64,000 nt of DNA. It comes from Cryphonectria parasitica EP155. Taxonomy: Eukaryota > Ascomycota > Sordariomycetes > Diaporthales > Cryphonectriaceae. The DNA lies in assembly GCF_011745365.1 (NCBI RefSeq), contig NW_024468916.1, positions 2,587,630-2,651,629 on the forward strand, written 5' to 3'. The notes beneath the pieces are model-generated. The model had not been told where the DNA came from and searched no databases. It saw only the letters and a list, made by a program, of their open reading frames with translations. Positions 1-10,622 of the stretch are shown here, piece after piece. The translations under genes were made by a program, and so were the position numbers. Numbering within the stretch: position 1 is the stretch's first letter; each line of letters opens with the position of its first letter.

Positions 1-64
1 TCTCGATTTCCCCTCAAACCAACAGAAAAGAGAGAGATACAACACAACAAACCACAACACCAAA

Positions 65-68
<4 letters not shown>

Positions 69-96
<28 letters not shown>
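69..96. repeat. (AC)14 microsatellite next to a start codon
   Basis: A perfect AC dinucleotide tract that ends one base before the ATG of the hydroxyacid dehydrogenase gene at 98. It therefore forms the last part of that gene's 5' leader. The bases before it are A/C-rich leader sequence, and the promoter lies outside the window. Confidence 0.97.
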
Positions 97-97
97 C

Positions 98-1147
98 ATG
101 TCATCTTCCAAACCAATCGTGCTCCACCTCGGAGACCCCATCAAATTCAACACCGACGTGTACGCCCAGCTGGCCTCCCAGTTCACCATCATCAACCCAT
201 CCCTGGAGGAACGGCAGCGGCCAGCGTTCCTGGCAGCCCTCAAGGAGAAGAAATGGGGCGACTTCAGCGCCGTCATGCGGCCCTGGTGGGGAACAGGCGG
301 CGAGATGGGCCGCTGGGACCAAGAGCTCATCCCCCTGCTGCCCCAATCCCTCCAGGTGTTCGCATCCGCCGGCGCGGGCTACGACTGGGCCGACGTGGAC
401 ATCCTGGCGGCGCACGGCATCCTGTACTGCAACGGGGCGTCCGCGTCGTCCGAGGCGGTGGCCGACATGGCCATCTGGCACATCATCAGCGTGTTCCGCA
501 ACATGCAGTGGACGGCGTCGGCGGCGCGGGCCAACGACCCCAACACGTTCGTCGACGCACACCTCAACGCGCAGTTCACGGCCCACAACCCGGCCGGCCA
601 CACGCTGGGCATCATCGGCCTGGGCAACATCGGGTACAAGATCGCGGCCAAGGCGCACGCCGCGTTCGGCATGAAGATCATCTACTACGATGTGTTCCCC
701 AAGGCCGAGGCGCAGGAGCGCGCCGTCGGGGCCCGCAGGTGTGCGACGCTGGCCGAGCTGCTGGCCGAGGCGGACTGCACGGTCGTGGCGGCGCCGGGAC
801 AGGCGGGGCGCAAGGTCATCGACAGGGAGGAGATTGCCGCGATGAAGAGGGGCGCGAGGCTGGTCAACATTGCGCGGGGCAGCCTTGTGAACGAGGAGGC
901 GGTGGCGGATGCGCTCGAGTCGGGCCATCTGTTTGCCGTCGGACTGGATGTGTTTGAGCATGAGCCCGTGCCGAGCCCTCGTCTCACCGGGAACAGGCAG
1001 GCCACGCTGACTTGTCATACGGCTGGAGGTGCGCTGGAAACGACGGTCGGGTTTGAGAAGCTGTCGATGCAGAATGTGCTGGCGGTGTTGAATGGGGAAC
1101 AGCCTCTGACGCCTGTCAACAAGCACCTGTTGAAGAAGTCCACATGA
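98..1147 (+). CDS. D-isomer-specific 2-hydroxyacid dehydrogenase
   Basis: A single-exon, 349-residue NAD(P)-dependent dehydrogenase of the D-2-hydroxyacid family, which interconverts 2-oxoacids and D-2-hydroxyacids in the cytosol; the substrate cannot be told. The Rossmann motif GLGNIG lies at residues 174-179. The family's catalytic triad is visible: Arg260 in NIARGS, a glutamate in the VFEHEP motif (287 or 289) and His307 in TCHTAGG. The ATG directly follows an AC repeat, and the protein has full family length with no targeting peptide. The stop is followed by a 25-base A run, and the transcription factor at 1321 ends 173 bases downstream on the opposite strand. Family certain; formate, glyoxylate and phosphoglycerate dehydrogenases belong to the same superfamily, so specificity stays open. 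Confidence 0.93.
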   Translation: MSSSKPIVLHLGDPIKFNTDVYAQLASQFTIINPSLEERQRPAFLAALKEKKWGDFSAVMRPWWGTGGEMGRWDQELIPLLPQSLQVFASAGAGYDWADVDILAAHGILYCNGASASSEAVADMAIWHIISVFRNMQWTASAARANDPNTFVDAHLNAQFTAHNPAGHTLGIIGLGNIGYKIAAKAHAAFGMKIIYYDVFPKAEAQERAVGARRCATLAELLAEADCTVVAAPGQAGRKVIDREEIAAMKRGARLVNIARGSLVNEEAVADALESGHLFAVGLDVFEHEPVPSPRLTGNRQATLTCHTAGGALETTVGFEKLSMQNVLAVLNGEQPLTPVNKHLLKKST

Positions 1148-1165
1148 GACAAGGATGAGGAGGCC

Positions 1166-1190
1166 AAAAAAAAAAAAAAAAAAAAAAAAA
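1166..1190. repeat. 25-base poly(A) run
   Basis: A homopolymer A run just after the dehydrogenase stop codon, between two convergent genes. It could be a replication-slippage tract or a copied-in poly(A) tail. No duplicated target site is evident around it, so a plain homopolymer is likelier. Confidence 0.9.
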
Positions 1191-1320
1191 GGAAGAAGGA
1201 AGGGGAGAAAAGAAGAGAAGGGGAAAAAAAAAAGATGAGACAACTAAAGTAGCTTTTGTAGAAGAGATCGATCATGAGTTGAAATCCATCATCAACGTCA
1301 GACATTATCACCAACCATTC

Positions 1321-3563
1321 TCACACTATGGCAAAACACCTGTTAAAGATGGCATGCATGACAGACCGGATGTCCACCCTGGCCTTTTGCTGGTCCTGTC
1401 GGAGCTGCACCTCCTCGAGCACCTGCGCCGTGATCTTGGCGTTCCCAGCCACCTTCTCCATCTTGAGGATCTGCCCAGCGATCCAGGCCCGCTCCCTCAG
1501 GTCCTGCTCCTCGGAGCCCAGCATCAGGAGGGGCCACAGCATATTCACAGGCAGCGCGTCGCCGTGGTCGAGCCCCTCGACGATGAGCCTGGTGAGCCTC
1601 TTGATCTGCTGCAGGGCATCCGTGGCCTCGCTGGTGAGGGGGAAGGCCTTGTACACGACCCTGTGCAGGTGGATCTTGCTGGCATAGTAGTTGGAGAGAT
1701 AGGTCCGGAACGCCCTGGTGACGACAAAGGAGAGATGGGCCGAGATGTGCGGCGGCGTCAGCTTGCCGGCCACGGCAATGTCCATCAGCGGTGGCCTCTG
1801 CTCGTAGAGCTTGCGCAGGTCGACGGCGATGGCCTGGCCCATGTTCATGACCTCGGTCTCGTCCTCGACGGTGCCTCGCGAGCGGTGCCAGGGGTCGATC
1901 TTGGAGATGCGGCCCATGAAGCTCTGCACCTTCTGGAAGAAGACGATGCCGGGCTGGTAGAGCACCTGGAAGAGGGTGTCCTCGATATCGCCCGGGGCGA
2001 TGTCATCCTTGCCGTTCTCCACGGCGTCCTTGAGGATGTTGGGCGACCCTGCGTCGACAAGCAGTGTCTCCTCGTCCTTGGACAGGAAAAGACCTTCTCC
2101 TCCGGCAGACACGGCGCGCGCATCGAGGAGCCGGATCCAGAGGAGGAACTGCTTCTCTGTCGTGGTGAAGGTGTCCTTTTCGCCATGCTCGAAGATGTTG
2201 TGCGCCCTCTTCAGGCTGGAGTGGGCCGCCTCGATCCTGTCCTCGATGATGTCGATGTAGCTCAAGAAGAAGAGTGTCGCCAGCAGGTTCGTGCGGTGGG
2301 TGCCGGGCTTGGACAGGACCCTTGGGTCCTGCTCATCACACGCCGCCACCTCGGCCGTGGCGTTCTTGTAGTGGTCCTGCTGGCTCGACATCCAGGCCCC
2401 GTCGCCCCGGCAGAGCATGAGGTTGGAAAAGGCCAGCACGGCCCAGCGCACCATCCTGGACGAGCTGGACATGCCCACCAGGATCTGTCGCATCGCCAGC
2501 CAGTTCTTCTGCGTCTCTACATCGGCCAGGATCGGAGGCGTCACCGCCTGCGAGAAGTAGTCCATCAGCCGGTGGTTTTCGGCCACTGCTGTGTCGGAAA
2601 AGGCGAGCACGCTGGTGTGATCAGTCTGGCTGCTTGTGTCGGGTACCGTAGACGGTTCCGAGATGCCAGTGGGCATGGAGAGAAACCCCTGCTGTGATCC
2701 AGGGCCAAGATTCGGTGGCGAGAAGGACGAGGGGTCGAGAGTGCTAGCAGATACCAGGGTTCGATCGCCGTCATCCACCGTCGGCGCACTTGTTGTCCTC
2801 TCCATGCCAGAAGCAACCCCAACTGGGGTGGTGGTGGTGGCGTCTGGATTCAACTGCTGCCAGACGTTCTCGGTGCCAATATCCCACATGAAACTTGCAT
2901 AGTCGAAGAGCTGGTTGACGGCATGGAGAGGCGGAGTCTGGAACAGAGGCCCGTTGGACGGTGGCTCTGATTCCGGCACGGGTGTCCTCAGTGTCACGCT
3001 GCTTCCGCTATCCTGGACGCTCTCTCCTCCTCCAGCCCCAACTCCTCCTCCTCCCACTCCTCCTCCTCCTCCTGCACCAGGTCGGTTACGCTGTCCAACG
3101 ATGGCAAGATGCCACTTGCACTCCAGGTTCAGGCGTTCACAGTGGCTGCACCGTGGCCTCTGCTCGTCACACTTTACTTTTCTCCGCCTGCAGAGAGACA
3201 GAGAAAAGAGAGAGAAATGACTTGTCAGCACAAAGATCTTCTCGTTCCCTTTCCTTTCTTTTTTCTTTTTCTTTCTCCTTTCTTGGCCCGCCTGCCTTGT
3301 CCTGATAATGATGATAAAGCCCAGAGAGAATAAGAAGAAAAGGAAAAGATGAACAACAGTTGGAAGAAGACTCCTCCCCTTTTCTTCTTCTTCTTCTTCT
3401 TCTTCTTCTTCTCCTTCTTCTTCTCCTTCTGCTACGTATCAAGATGCAACACCTGGTATCCTTACTTGCACGTGAGACATCCCAGTCTCGAGCGGATAGA
3501 CGACCGGTTGCTCAGTCGAGCGGAGCCATGCCGGTTTCCCGACGGAGCTGGATGCGACGACAT
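1321..3563 (-). CDS. Zn2Cys6 fungal transcription factor, two exons
   Basis: A nuclear binuclear-zinc-cluster regulator. Exon 1 is 3466-3563 and exon 2 is 1321-3187 (654 residues). The 278-base intron (GTAAGG donor, CTGCAG acceptor) cuts the zinc cluster after its second cysteine. Splicing gives Cys29, Cys32, Cys39, Cys46, Cys49 and Cys56, the exact CX2CX6CX6CX2CX6C pattern. Without the first exon the finger would lack two ligands, which supports the model. A Gly-rich linker and Ser/Thr/Pro-rich stretch follow, then a long helical region like the fungal transcription-factor middle homology region. The intron contains an interrupted CTT (plus-strand) microsatellite. The gene is divergent from the cyclase-family gene at 4877 (1.3 kb between starts) and convergent with the dehydrogenase, so local pathway control is possible but unproven. 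Confidence 0.88.
3382..3430. repeat. Interrupted (CTT)n microsatellite in an intron
   Basis: A CTT tract with a few CTC interruptions on the plus strand. On the minus strand it reads (GAA)n inside the intron of the Zn2Cys6 gene, just downstream of the splice donor. Confidence 0.95.
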
Positions 3564-3872
3564 CCGTTGCCAAACAAGAAAGGCAGCCGCTGCGAAGTGG
3601 GATAAGAAATAAATAAAAAAAACAAATAAAAAAACACAAACTTGACTGGGCGTTTTGATAAGTCAAGGGGGGGTGTCTGTGTGTGTGGATACACCTTAGA
3701 CGCCCATCGAGGCGAGTATGTGTGTTCTCGGTCGGCTCGCAAAAGTTCGTCGGATGCGTGCGTCAACGCTCTGTTTGGGTCGTCGGGGGGGGTGGCGGAG
3801 AGTAAAAAGAGGGCTGGGGCTCTATTAGATGCCTCAAAAAAGCATTAGAAAAAAAACGATGCGAGTCACGAG

Positions 3873-3908
<36 letters not shown>

Positions 3909-4876
3909 ATAAACTCATCCACTCCGGTTCGGATCTCTCTCCGCGCAATCTCTCTTTTTTTTCGCTCGAAACTATAACAAAGTGGACTGGTTGAGCGTGT
4001 GCGTTTGTATGTGTGCAGTCAGTGTCCGGGGCAAAGGAGAGAAGAAAATCAGGGGGGGCCTGGAGAGCAGGTGGAGGCGGTCTGGTCATTTTTGTCTCTT
4101 CTCCTCTCCCTCTCTTTCTCTCTCTCTCTCTCTGTGCCTCTCGCAATTACTTGTTGACCGAGGAATGCCGTTGGTCCTGGGTTCTTGATATGCTTGACCC
4201 CGGGAATTGTTGACTTTATTCATAAAAAATAACCTTTTCTGGCTAGGGAGAGAGACCGAGGAGACAAAATAAGGGCGGAAAACCATGATTTGATTGCGTG
4301 GTGGTCCCCTGGTGTGCGAGAAGCGTCATGCAAGTGGTCGTTCCTTAGTGAACCTTACTTACTCTGCTTTCAGCCGACGGCCGGGACAAGTGCCGATCGC
4401 ATCCTACTCCGGCATCCCTACTTCTTATTACCATAGTACAACGGTTCTAGTGGCATGACCACCTGTACGTGTGAGTGGGTTTGTATGTGATGTGTGTTGT
4501 AACGTATGTGAGTGTGTGTGAGTGTGTTTGGTTTGTGTGTGTGTGTATGTATGTATGTATGTATGTGTTGGCCTCTCAGGGTGGGTAGGAACAAGGTGTT
4601 GCCCCCTTCTTGTCCATCTCTCCCTACACAGCAACTCCTCTCCACGTCGTCCTCCTGCTTACATTGAATGTATAATAGGTCCTCGTATTTGTTTCTACTA
4701 ATGCCCAGGGGCCCCTTGTGCAGTCGTGCCGGCTATCGCGACTGCTGAGCCGTTTTTTCTCCACGAAGCCAGAAGAAGAAAAGGCACGAAAAAGCAAAGA
4801 GCAAGAAAAAGTGGAGAGGAAGAAGCGAAAGAGAAAAAAGAAAAGGAGAGAGACAGCCAGCTCATTGTCTCTTGTT
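3564..4876. promoter_or_regulatory. Divergent intergenic region, regulator / cyclase
   Basis: 1.3 kb between the starts of the Zn2Cys6 gene (minus) and the cyclase-family gene (plus). No coding sequence is supported. It holds an AGC trinucleotide run (about 3874-3907), a CT tract near 4110-4140 and GT-rich DNA near 4480-4570. The last 150 bases before the cyclase ATG are purine-rich (GAAAAAG-type), typical of a 5' leader. Both promoters must lie here. I could not pick out a clear CGG-spaced Zn2Cys6 site. Confidence 0.6.
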
Positions 4877-5914
4877 ATGATGCCATCGCCACGACCAAGA
4901 CCATCCTTTGACGAGTTACCACTGGACAAGTCGGGCCCGCCTGGCAACGCCTGGGGCCTCTACGGGGATGACGATGTCCTGGGCGCCCTGAACCTCCTCA
5001 CCCCAGAGGTCATCGCGCAGGCCGCCCGCGAGAACATCCAGACGGGCCAGCGCGTCGCCCTGGACTGGCAGCTGAACAAGCCGTCGCGCCCCAGCTTCGA
5101 CCGCCCGGCGTTCCAGTGGACCCTGCGGCCCAGCAGCCCAGCAGCCCAGCAGGCCATCAACGACGACCACCTCAGCTTCAACACGCAGTGCAGCAGCCAG
5201 TGGGACGGCTTCCGCCACTTTGGCTACCAGAAGGCGAGGCGGTTCTACGGGGGCCGCACGCAGGGCGACATCGAGGGCTCGGCCGTGCTGGGCATTGACG
5301 CTTGGGCGGCCAGCGGTGGAATTGTGGGACGTGGGGTGCTGCTGGACTATGTGTCCTTTTGTGAGAGGCGCCACCTGCCCACCGTCGACGCCCTGGCCAG
5401 CGCCTCCATCCCGCTCGCACACCTCCAGGCCATGGCCCGGGACGCCGACGTGGCCTTCCGCCCCGGCGATATCCTATTTATCCGGTGCGGCTTCACAAAG
5501 GCCTACAACGCCCTCGACGAGGCCGGGCAACACGCCCTCCCGGACAGGCCGACGCCTGACTTCCTCGGCGTCGAGCCATCCAAAGACACCCTGCGCTGGC
5601 TCTGGGAGAGCGGCTTCGCCGCTGTGGCGGGGGATGCCCCCAGCTTCGAGCAGGCCCCCGTCGAGGGCCAGTATGCCGCCCTAGGCCACCACGCCTGGGC
5701 GGGCGAGCCGTGGGAGCACGACATGCGATGGGGCGGTCTGTTGCACCAGTGGCTGCTAGCCGGCTGGGGCGTCCCCATCGGCGAGATGTTTGACCTCGAG
5801 GAGCTGAGCGTGCGCTGCAAGGAGCTGGGCCGCTGGACCTTCTTCCTCTCGAGCGTGCCTCTCAACGTCCCAGGCGGCGTGGCAACCCCCCCCAATGCTG
5901 TCGCCATTTTTTGA
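4877..5914 (+). CDS. Cyclase-family (kynurenine-formamidase-like) hydrolase
   Basis: A single-exon, 345-residue protein of the cyclase family (PF04199), metal-dependent hydrolases that include bacterial kynurenine formamidase; the fungal members are mostly uncharacterised. Visible signature blocks are the metal-site region QWDGFRHFGYQ, the segment GVLLDYVSF, the turn FRPGDILFIRCGF and the C-terminal GDAPSFE and HHAWAGEPW stretches. The frame is open upstream to 4718, but it has no ATG and encodes a Lys/Glu-rich run, so the tandem ATG ATG at 4877/4880 is the best start. The family is clear and the substrate unknown. The adjacent divergent Zn2Cys6 gene is a candidate regulator. Confidence 0.87.
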   Translation: MMPSPRPRPSFDELPLDKSGPPGNAWGLYGDDDVLGALNLLTPEVIAQAARENIQTGQRVALDWQLNKPSRPSFDRPAFQWTLRPSSPAAQQAINDDHLSFNTQCSSQWDGFRHFGYQKARRFYGGRTQGDIEGSAVLGIDAWAASGGIVGRGVLLDYVSFCERRHLPTVDALASASIPLAHLQAMARDADVAFRPGDILFIRCGFTKAYNALDEAGQHALPDRPTPDFLGVEPSKDTLRWLWESGFAAVAGDAPSFEQAPVEGQYAALGHHAWAGEPWEHDMRWGGLLHQWLLAGWGVPIGEMFDLEELSVRCKELGRWTFFLSSVPLNVPGGVATPPNAVAIF

Positions 5915-6978
5915 TATCTCATCATGACTGGCAAGAACATCGGATTAATAATGATAATAAGTATTCATTTTCGGTGGGCGCAAGACTGGATAAATTCTGT
6001 GTGCCACATTAATGGACCGTTCAAGAGGAGGGTCGGTAACAAAGTTGATCCCAACACGAGATGACCGGCGCAAAGTAAAAATATGTTGCCATCGTTCAGT
6101 TTTGGACCTTGTTTCATTTTTGGAGAATGGGTGTATTTATTGGTTGCAGTCGCGCCGCCGGAGACATGCAGACATTTGCAGACAAATCCAATGCCTTTGA
6201 ACGCCAAACCCTTCAAGAGATCAGGACAAACCCCCTTTCTATTTCCCTCCCTCTACTTCAGCCTTGCCAGGCTGTTGGATGATACCCTTGCGATTGATCA
6301 AATATGCCAGCCGGGTTCCGAATCCCAAGCATTTGCCCGCCAACGCCGAAAGAAGCAGGAAAGAAAACGTAGAGATGAAGGAAGGGGCAGCCATAATGGC
6401 GTTATAAGCGCAGTTGCCATGCATCCATGAATAAATACATTCTTGCGCCAGAACCCTGTTTGTGCTGCGGTATAGGTATCGTGGTATCGAAACACACGCG
6501 TGTGGGACCATGTCCAATTTCCCACGACATTATTTGCTGCGATTTGGAATGCCAAATGAAAAGGAAAGAAGGAAAACGGAAAGAATGTCAGCCAGCCCCC
6601 AGACAAAAGAAGAAGAAAAAAAAAGATGGATATCGTATAATCGTTTCCCTTGATCGTAAACCACCAAGTGCTCTGGGTAACGTCGTAGTGGTGGCGCAGC
6701 ACCCAGTGTAAGTTTTCCCCCTTTTGTTGTGATATCAGAAGTTCGGCTATTCCGTCGAGCAAAGTGGCGAGCAGGGAATTTGAGGTAGGCCATTGCTGCG
6801 GAGATGTTTCGCTACTATTGTTCTGACTGAGATGGGAGATGCGGCCCCACAATCCGATGATAGTGCTGATTCAAGGCGTCTCATCGTAGTGAGACACATT
6901 ACTGTCATGGTCGCTCGAAAGAGGATGATCAGTAGTGGTGGTTGTGTCTGACGTTTGTGTGCACGCCCACCTCAGACC
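5915..6978. other. Gene-free interval
   Basis: About 1.06 kb between the cyclase-family gene and the 3' end of the next minus-strand gene. Only short open frames without family features are present. It contains purine-rich tracts near 6350-6390 and 6540-6630 and probably serves as 3' flanking sequence for both genes. Confidence 0.6.
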
Positions 6979-8295
6979 TTATTCCTCAGTAAACATGTCT
7001 TGCATGTCCAAGAAGCCATCCCCATCTTCAAAGTCGTCAATGAATGCATCCTCATCCGCGACTATCGGCTTGGGCTCGGGCTGTTGTTCATGAGGAGTAG
7101 CATCATCGCTCTTTCTGAGACCTAAGCCCGTCATGGCATAGGAAAAAGGAGCGGCCTTGAACCGCGTCACATTTGTCGACACCGAGTTGCAGAAGCCGCC
7201 GAGGGGTGTGCTCGTCATGATGACATGGCCGGCACCGGACAGAACCTGGCCTGCAGCATTGTAGACCATGCGCGCCGCAGCTCTCCTTCTTTGCCGCATC
7301 TCGGAACTGGTCCACCACTGACCAGTGGCTTTTGTCACCATGAGTACTACCTTGCCGTTATGGATGGCAGCCTGCACCACCTGGGCCCTTAGTTTCTCAG
7401 CCGTGACACGGCTTTCTTCGTCGCCATTGTACTCCATCTCGAGCACCTCCTCCTCTGGAATCACAACGTAATCCTTCTCCTCCGCAGACGGGGCGACAAG
7501 CTCTGGTTCCTCCAGGCCGTGTGCTGAGGCCAGGCTTTGTGTGGCCTGCAAACTTGTATCGTACGAAGGACGCGAATGATTCCTGTCATCGTCGGCTTGG
7601 TCCATCGCACGCGGCCTGGTGAGTCTTGAATCTCTGCATCCATCCCGTAGATCAGGCTGCAAATCCTGGGGGCTTTCATCGCCGTCATCATAAGAAGAGC
7701 GACGACGGTTGGGATGAGCCCCGAGAGGCTGGTCGTAATCATGGTGTTCATGTCGCATCCCCTTCTTCTGACGGCGGCTGCGGTGATGTGAACGTTCTTC
7801 ATCTCGCTGTGGTGGATCTTGGTATTGCCGCCGTAGATCCAGTTCTGATATGCGGCTGGTCATGTGGTTGGCGTGGTGCGCAGCTGCCTGCTCCAGACTT
7901 TCGCGGGAGAGCTGATGAGACTGCTGTGCCCTGAAGGGAGGTGACGGATAACGTTTTCGCTCATGACCAGCATGTTCCTGCCGCTGAGGTGGGATCTGCT
8001 GGCGGTACTGAAAAGCAGAAGGGGCGCCAGGCGATGGTGAGTACGACAGAGCAGGTGGTGAGGATTGCTCCGGAGCCTGCCAGACCTGCGCCGAAGAAAG
8101 GTGGAGACGTCCTGACGCCGCGCCGGTCTGGGCTGCGGCAGCTGTGGCCGAGGGACCCGCCACTCCATACGGAGGAGTCATAGGTTCCATGTCATTGAGA
8201 TGATCCATGGCGGCAGCCTCCTCGTGTTCGTTATCGAAGCGGAAGAAGCCATCGTCCAGGGCATCGTCATCAAGGTAATCGCTGGCTTCCATCAT
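6979..8295 (-). CDS. Hypothetical low-complexity protein, 438 residues
   Basis: I do not recognise this protein. It starts ATG ATG at 8295 and runs in one exon. The N-terminal two thirds are low complexity, rich in Gln, Ser, Arg, Asp and Pro, and include an RSRRQKK-type basic patch. A better-ordered stretch lies about residues 270-400: an acidic segment (YVVIPEEEVLEME), a helical part with ATGQWWTSSEMRQRRRAAARM, and a Gly/Ala-rich segment (AAGQVLSGAGHVIM). The C-terminus is acidic (DEDAFIDDFEDGDGFLDMQD). There is no signal peptide and no sure membrane segment. The unbroken frame over 1.3 kb, with a conserved-looking C-terminal block, supports a real gene. A function cannot be given. Confidence 0.7.
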   Translation of the reverse strand: MMEASDYLDDDALDDGFFRFDNEHEEAAAMDHLNDMEPMTPPYGVAGPSATAAAAQTGAASGRLHLSSAQVWQAPEQSSPPALSYSPSPGAPSAFQYRQQIPPQRQEHAGHERKRYPSPPFRAQQSHQLSRESLEQAAAHHANHMTSRISELDLRRQYQDPPQRDEERSHHRSRRQKKGMRHEHHDYDQPLGAHPNRRRSSYDDGDESPQDLQPDLRDGCRDSRLTRPRAMDQADDDRNHSRPSYDTSLQATQSLASAHGLEEPELVAPSAEEKDYVVIPEEEVLEMEYNGDEESRVTAEKLRAQVVQAAIHNGKVVLMVTKATGQWWTSSEMRQRRRAAARMVYNAAGQVLSGAGHVIMTSTPLGGFCNSVSTNVTRFKAAPFSYAMTGLGLRKSDDATPHEQQPEPKPIVADEDAFIDDFEDGDGFLDMQDMFTEE

Positions 8296-9658
8296 GGTTG
8301 AAAAGTTGGGAGAGGTTTCTACCTCTCCACAGATGACTTGTGTGACGTATGTTGCTCGCCAAAGAGGATCAGTTTCAGCAGCAAGTAGTTATGTTTGGAT
8401 GAGATGAGGAAGAGAGAAGAAGCCGAGTTGAGAGTCAAATCGTGGTTGATGACCAAGAGTCGGGAGGAGTCAAAATCGGATGGGGGGCAAAGTGTACCAT
8501 CTGTTGGCTGGCAAAGACAGCCCGACATAGGTAGGTAGGTTCCCTTGGTCTGGACCTGATTCAACTCATATGGTCACCAGCACCACCCATCGAAAAACTG
8601 CCCACAAGGTGACAGCCCACAACAGGGGAGCCAGAGCACTGGGCCCCAGCTAGGTCCCACAGAGAGCAGGCCAAGAGTGAGAGCAGACAAGAAGGGTGTG
8701 GATTATGGTGATGGGGGAAAAGAGACCTGAGCCCTATGTGATGGTGATGGATTGGAGATGGGAATGTCAAGTGATCGGAGGCTGACTGTGTGAAGGTGTG
8801 AGGAAGGGAATGGATGACGAAGAGTGAGTACTGGGCGCAGGAGCCTGAACGGGGCTTAGAATCAACTGAAGAACCTAGAGGAGGGACGGCATGTAGCCAA
8901 TGGGAAGGTGGGATTCTTGCTTACATATAGTGCAGTCACCATTCCAGACAGTGGGAATAAGGGACCTAGACGCCCTAGGTTTGGCCCCAGTGCCCCGTGG
9001 ACCAGTGGGACATCAGGCCTGGGGGCAGCAGGGGTGATCAAGTGGGCCTGTCACAAGACCACCCCAGGTACCTGACAGGTTTCGCCCTGCCATGACTGCA
9101 GAGGAGTTTAAGAAAACATGCTTTAGGCTGTCTTTGACCCTTGCTTTCATACCACATATCTAACAAGCAAAACAACTGGATCTGGCTGAGCTGTTAAACA
9201 ATGTCATGATCAAGGGTCTACAGGGTCTTTCTGCAGCCCTAGGTCTTGAATGATCCACGTTACTCCATTGACTACAAGACCCCAGATCATCAAGAGGTTG
9301 TGGACCTTTTTAATGGGTTATTTCTTGAGCTACGTTGGCTAAGTACTTGTAGGTTCTGCTTCAGTTAGGCGCGGCTGCCTGGATACAAGGGTCAGGGTGG
9401 TGATGCATGTGGTTTTTGAGGACAGAGTATTTGGAGCCAGCAGAGAGCAAAGAGAGGCATGAACAACTAAGAAGACGTAGATCAGGCAGACCACCCTGTC
9501 TATAAGGCCTCCACGACCACATTCCTTCTCCTATGTAACCTAGATTTTGGAGACTGAGTCCAGTAGCCCATCAAATCACTCGCGATAGGGACGTCCATAT
9601 AGTTGTAGTATTCCGTTATGATTGGCACAGCTTGTACATCCAGTACTCCCATGTCTGT
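8296..9658. other. Gene-free interval
   Basis: About 1.36 kb upstream of the 438-residue gene and downstream of the complex I gene. I see no gene. The stretch around 9080-9480 has a fairly even base composition and reads like a short protein with several stops on the plus strand, so a decayed element is possible, but nothing identifies it. Confidence 0.5.
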
Positions 9659-10622
9659 CTATTTCTTTGGTTCCTCCTTCTTCTCCTCCGGCTTGGGCGT
9701 AGGGAGCTTGAAGCTCTCAGGCTTCCTGTCCACACCCGTTCCCACCTGCTCCCATGCACTCGACCCACCCTCAAAGTTCCTGAACGCCTGAGTCATCTCG
9801 AGCGGCTCCGTCACAATCCTCTTCTTCTCCTCGTCGTACCGGATCTCGGTGTATCCCGTCAGCGGGAAGTCCTTGCGCAGGGGGTGTCCCTCGAAGCCGT
9901 AATCGGTCATGATGCGGCGCAGATCAGGGTGGCCCGCAAAGAAGACACCCATCAGGTCGTACACCTCACGCTCGTACCAGTTGGCACCCTGGTACAGGCT
10001 CACTATAGAGGGCACGGGCGAGGCCTCGTCGGCGTAGGTCTTGACGCGGATGCGCGCATTATGGCGCACGCTGAGGAGGTTGTAGACGACTTCGAAGCGT
10101 TGATCGCGGGTCGGGAAATCGCACGCAGTGATGTCGCTGACCTGGGTGAACTCGGCGGCAGTGTTATCTGCTTAGGGGTCAGCTGAGAACGGAGAGGGAC
10201 AAGAGCGACATAAAGACGAGTGGGCATCAGAGGCGTTACATACACTTGAGGAAGGTGAAGACCGGTATCACACCGGACGGAGAGATGTAGATGGTAAGCT
10301 CGTCCTTCCATACAGAGAACTGCTGAATGTACTTGGGCAGGGAGCCCATCAACCAGGCGCCATATCTGTGCAGGTTGTCGGCTTTGGACTGGTACTTGTC
10401 GGTAGGATTGATAATGGGCGCCTCGAGCGTGCCCAGCTTCTCGCGCTCTGCCGTCCGCATATTCTTGACATCGGCGGGAAGACGGACTTTATAATTGCCA
10501 GCGCGAGCGGTCGCCGAGAAAGATCGCGCGGCAGCCTCGTTTCGGGGAGCCGGGACGCATGGCTTAGAGGACGGTCGGAGAGCCTGAGCCAACGCTCTGC
10601 TCCTACACAATTTGCTGGCCAT
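9659..10622 (-). CDS. NDUFS3: NADH:ubiquinone oxidoreductase 30 kDa subunit (NDUFS3/NuoC)
   Basis: A core subunit of mitochondrial complex I, in the matrix arm. Exon 1 is 10244-10622 and exon 2 is 9659-10167 (295 residues); the 76-base intron has a GTATGT donor and a GCAG acceptor, and the join reads FLKYNTAAEF. The N-terminus is rich in Arg, Ala and Ser and has an RSFSATAR segment, as expected of a mitochondrial targeting presequence. The family signature [20 protein letters not shown] is intact, followed by [15 protein letters not shown]. The C-terminus is a charged Lys/Glu/Pro tail. The length fits fungal orthologues. The gene is divergent from NOT4. Confidence 0.96.

Noticed and set aside
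101..1243. A 380-residue minus-strand open frame
   Set aside because: It is a shadow of the hydroxyacid dehydrogenase, with a poly-Phe stretch from the poly(A) run. No family features.
1279..2697. A 472-residue plus-strand open frame
   Set aside because: It is antisense to the Zn2Cys6 transcription factor, which has a complete zinc cluster. Its Leu/Gly/Val/Asp-rich sequence is a shadow.
4718..4876. An N-terminal extension of the cyclase-family protein resembling a mitochondrial presequence
   Set aside because: The open frame there begins with GTG, not ATG, and is Lys/Glu-rich. The tandem ATG at 4877 gives a normal family N-terminus.
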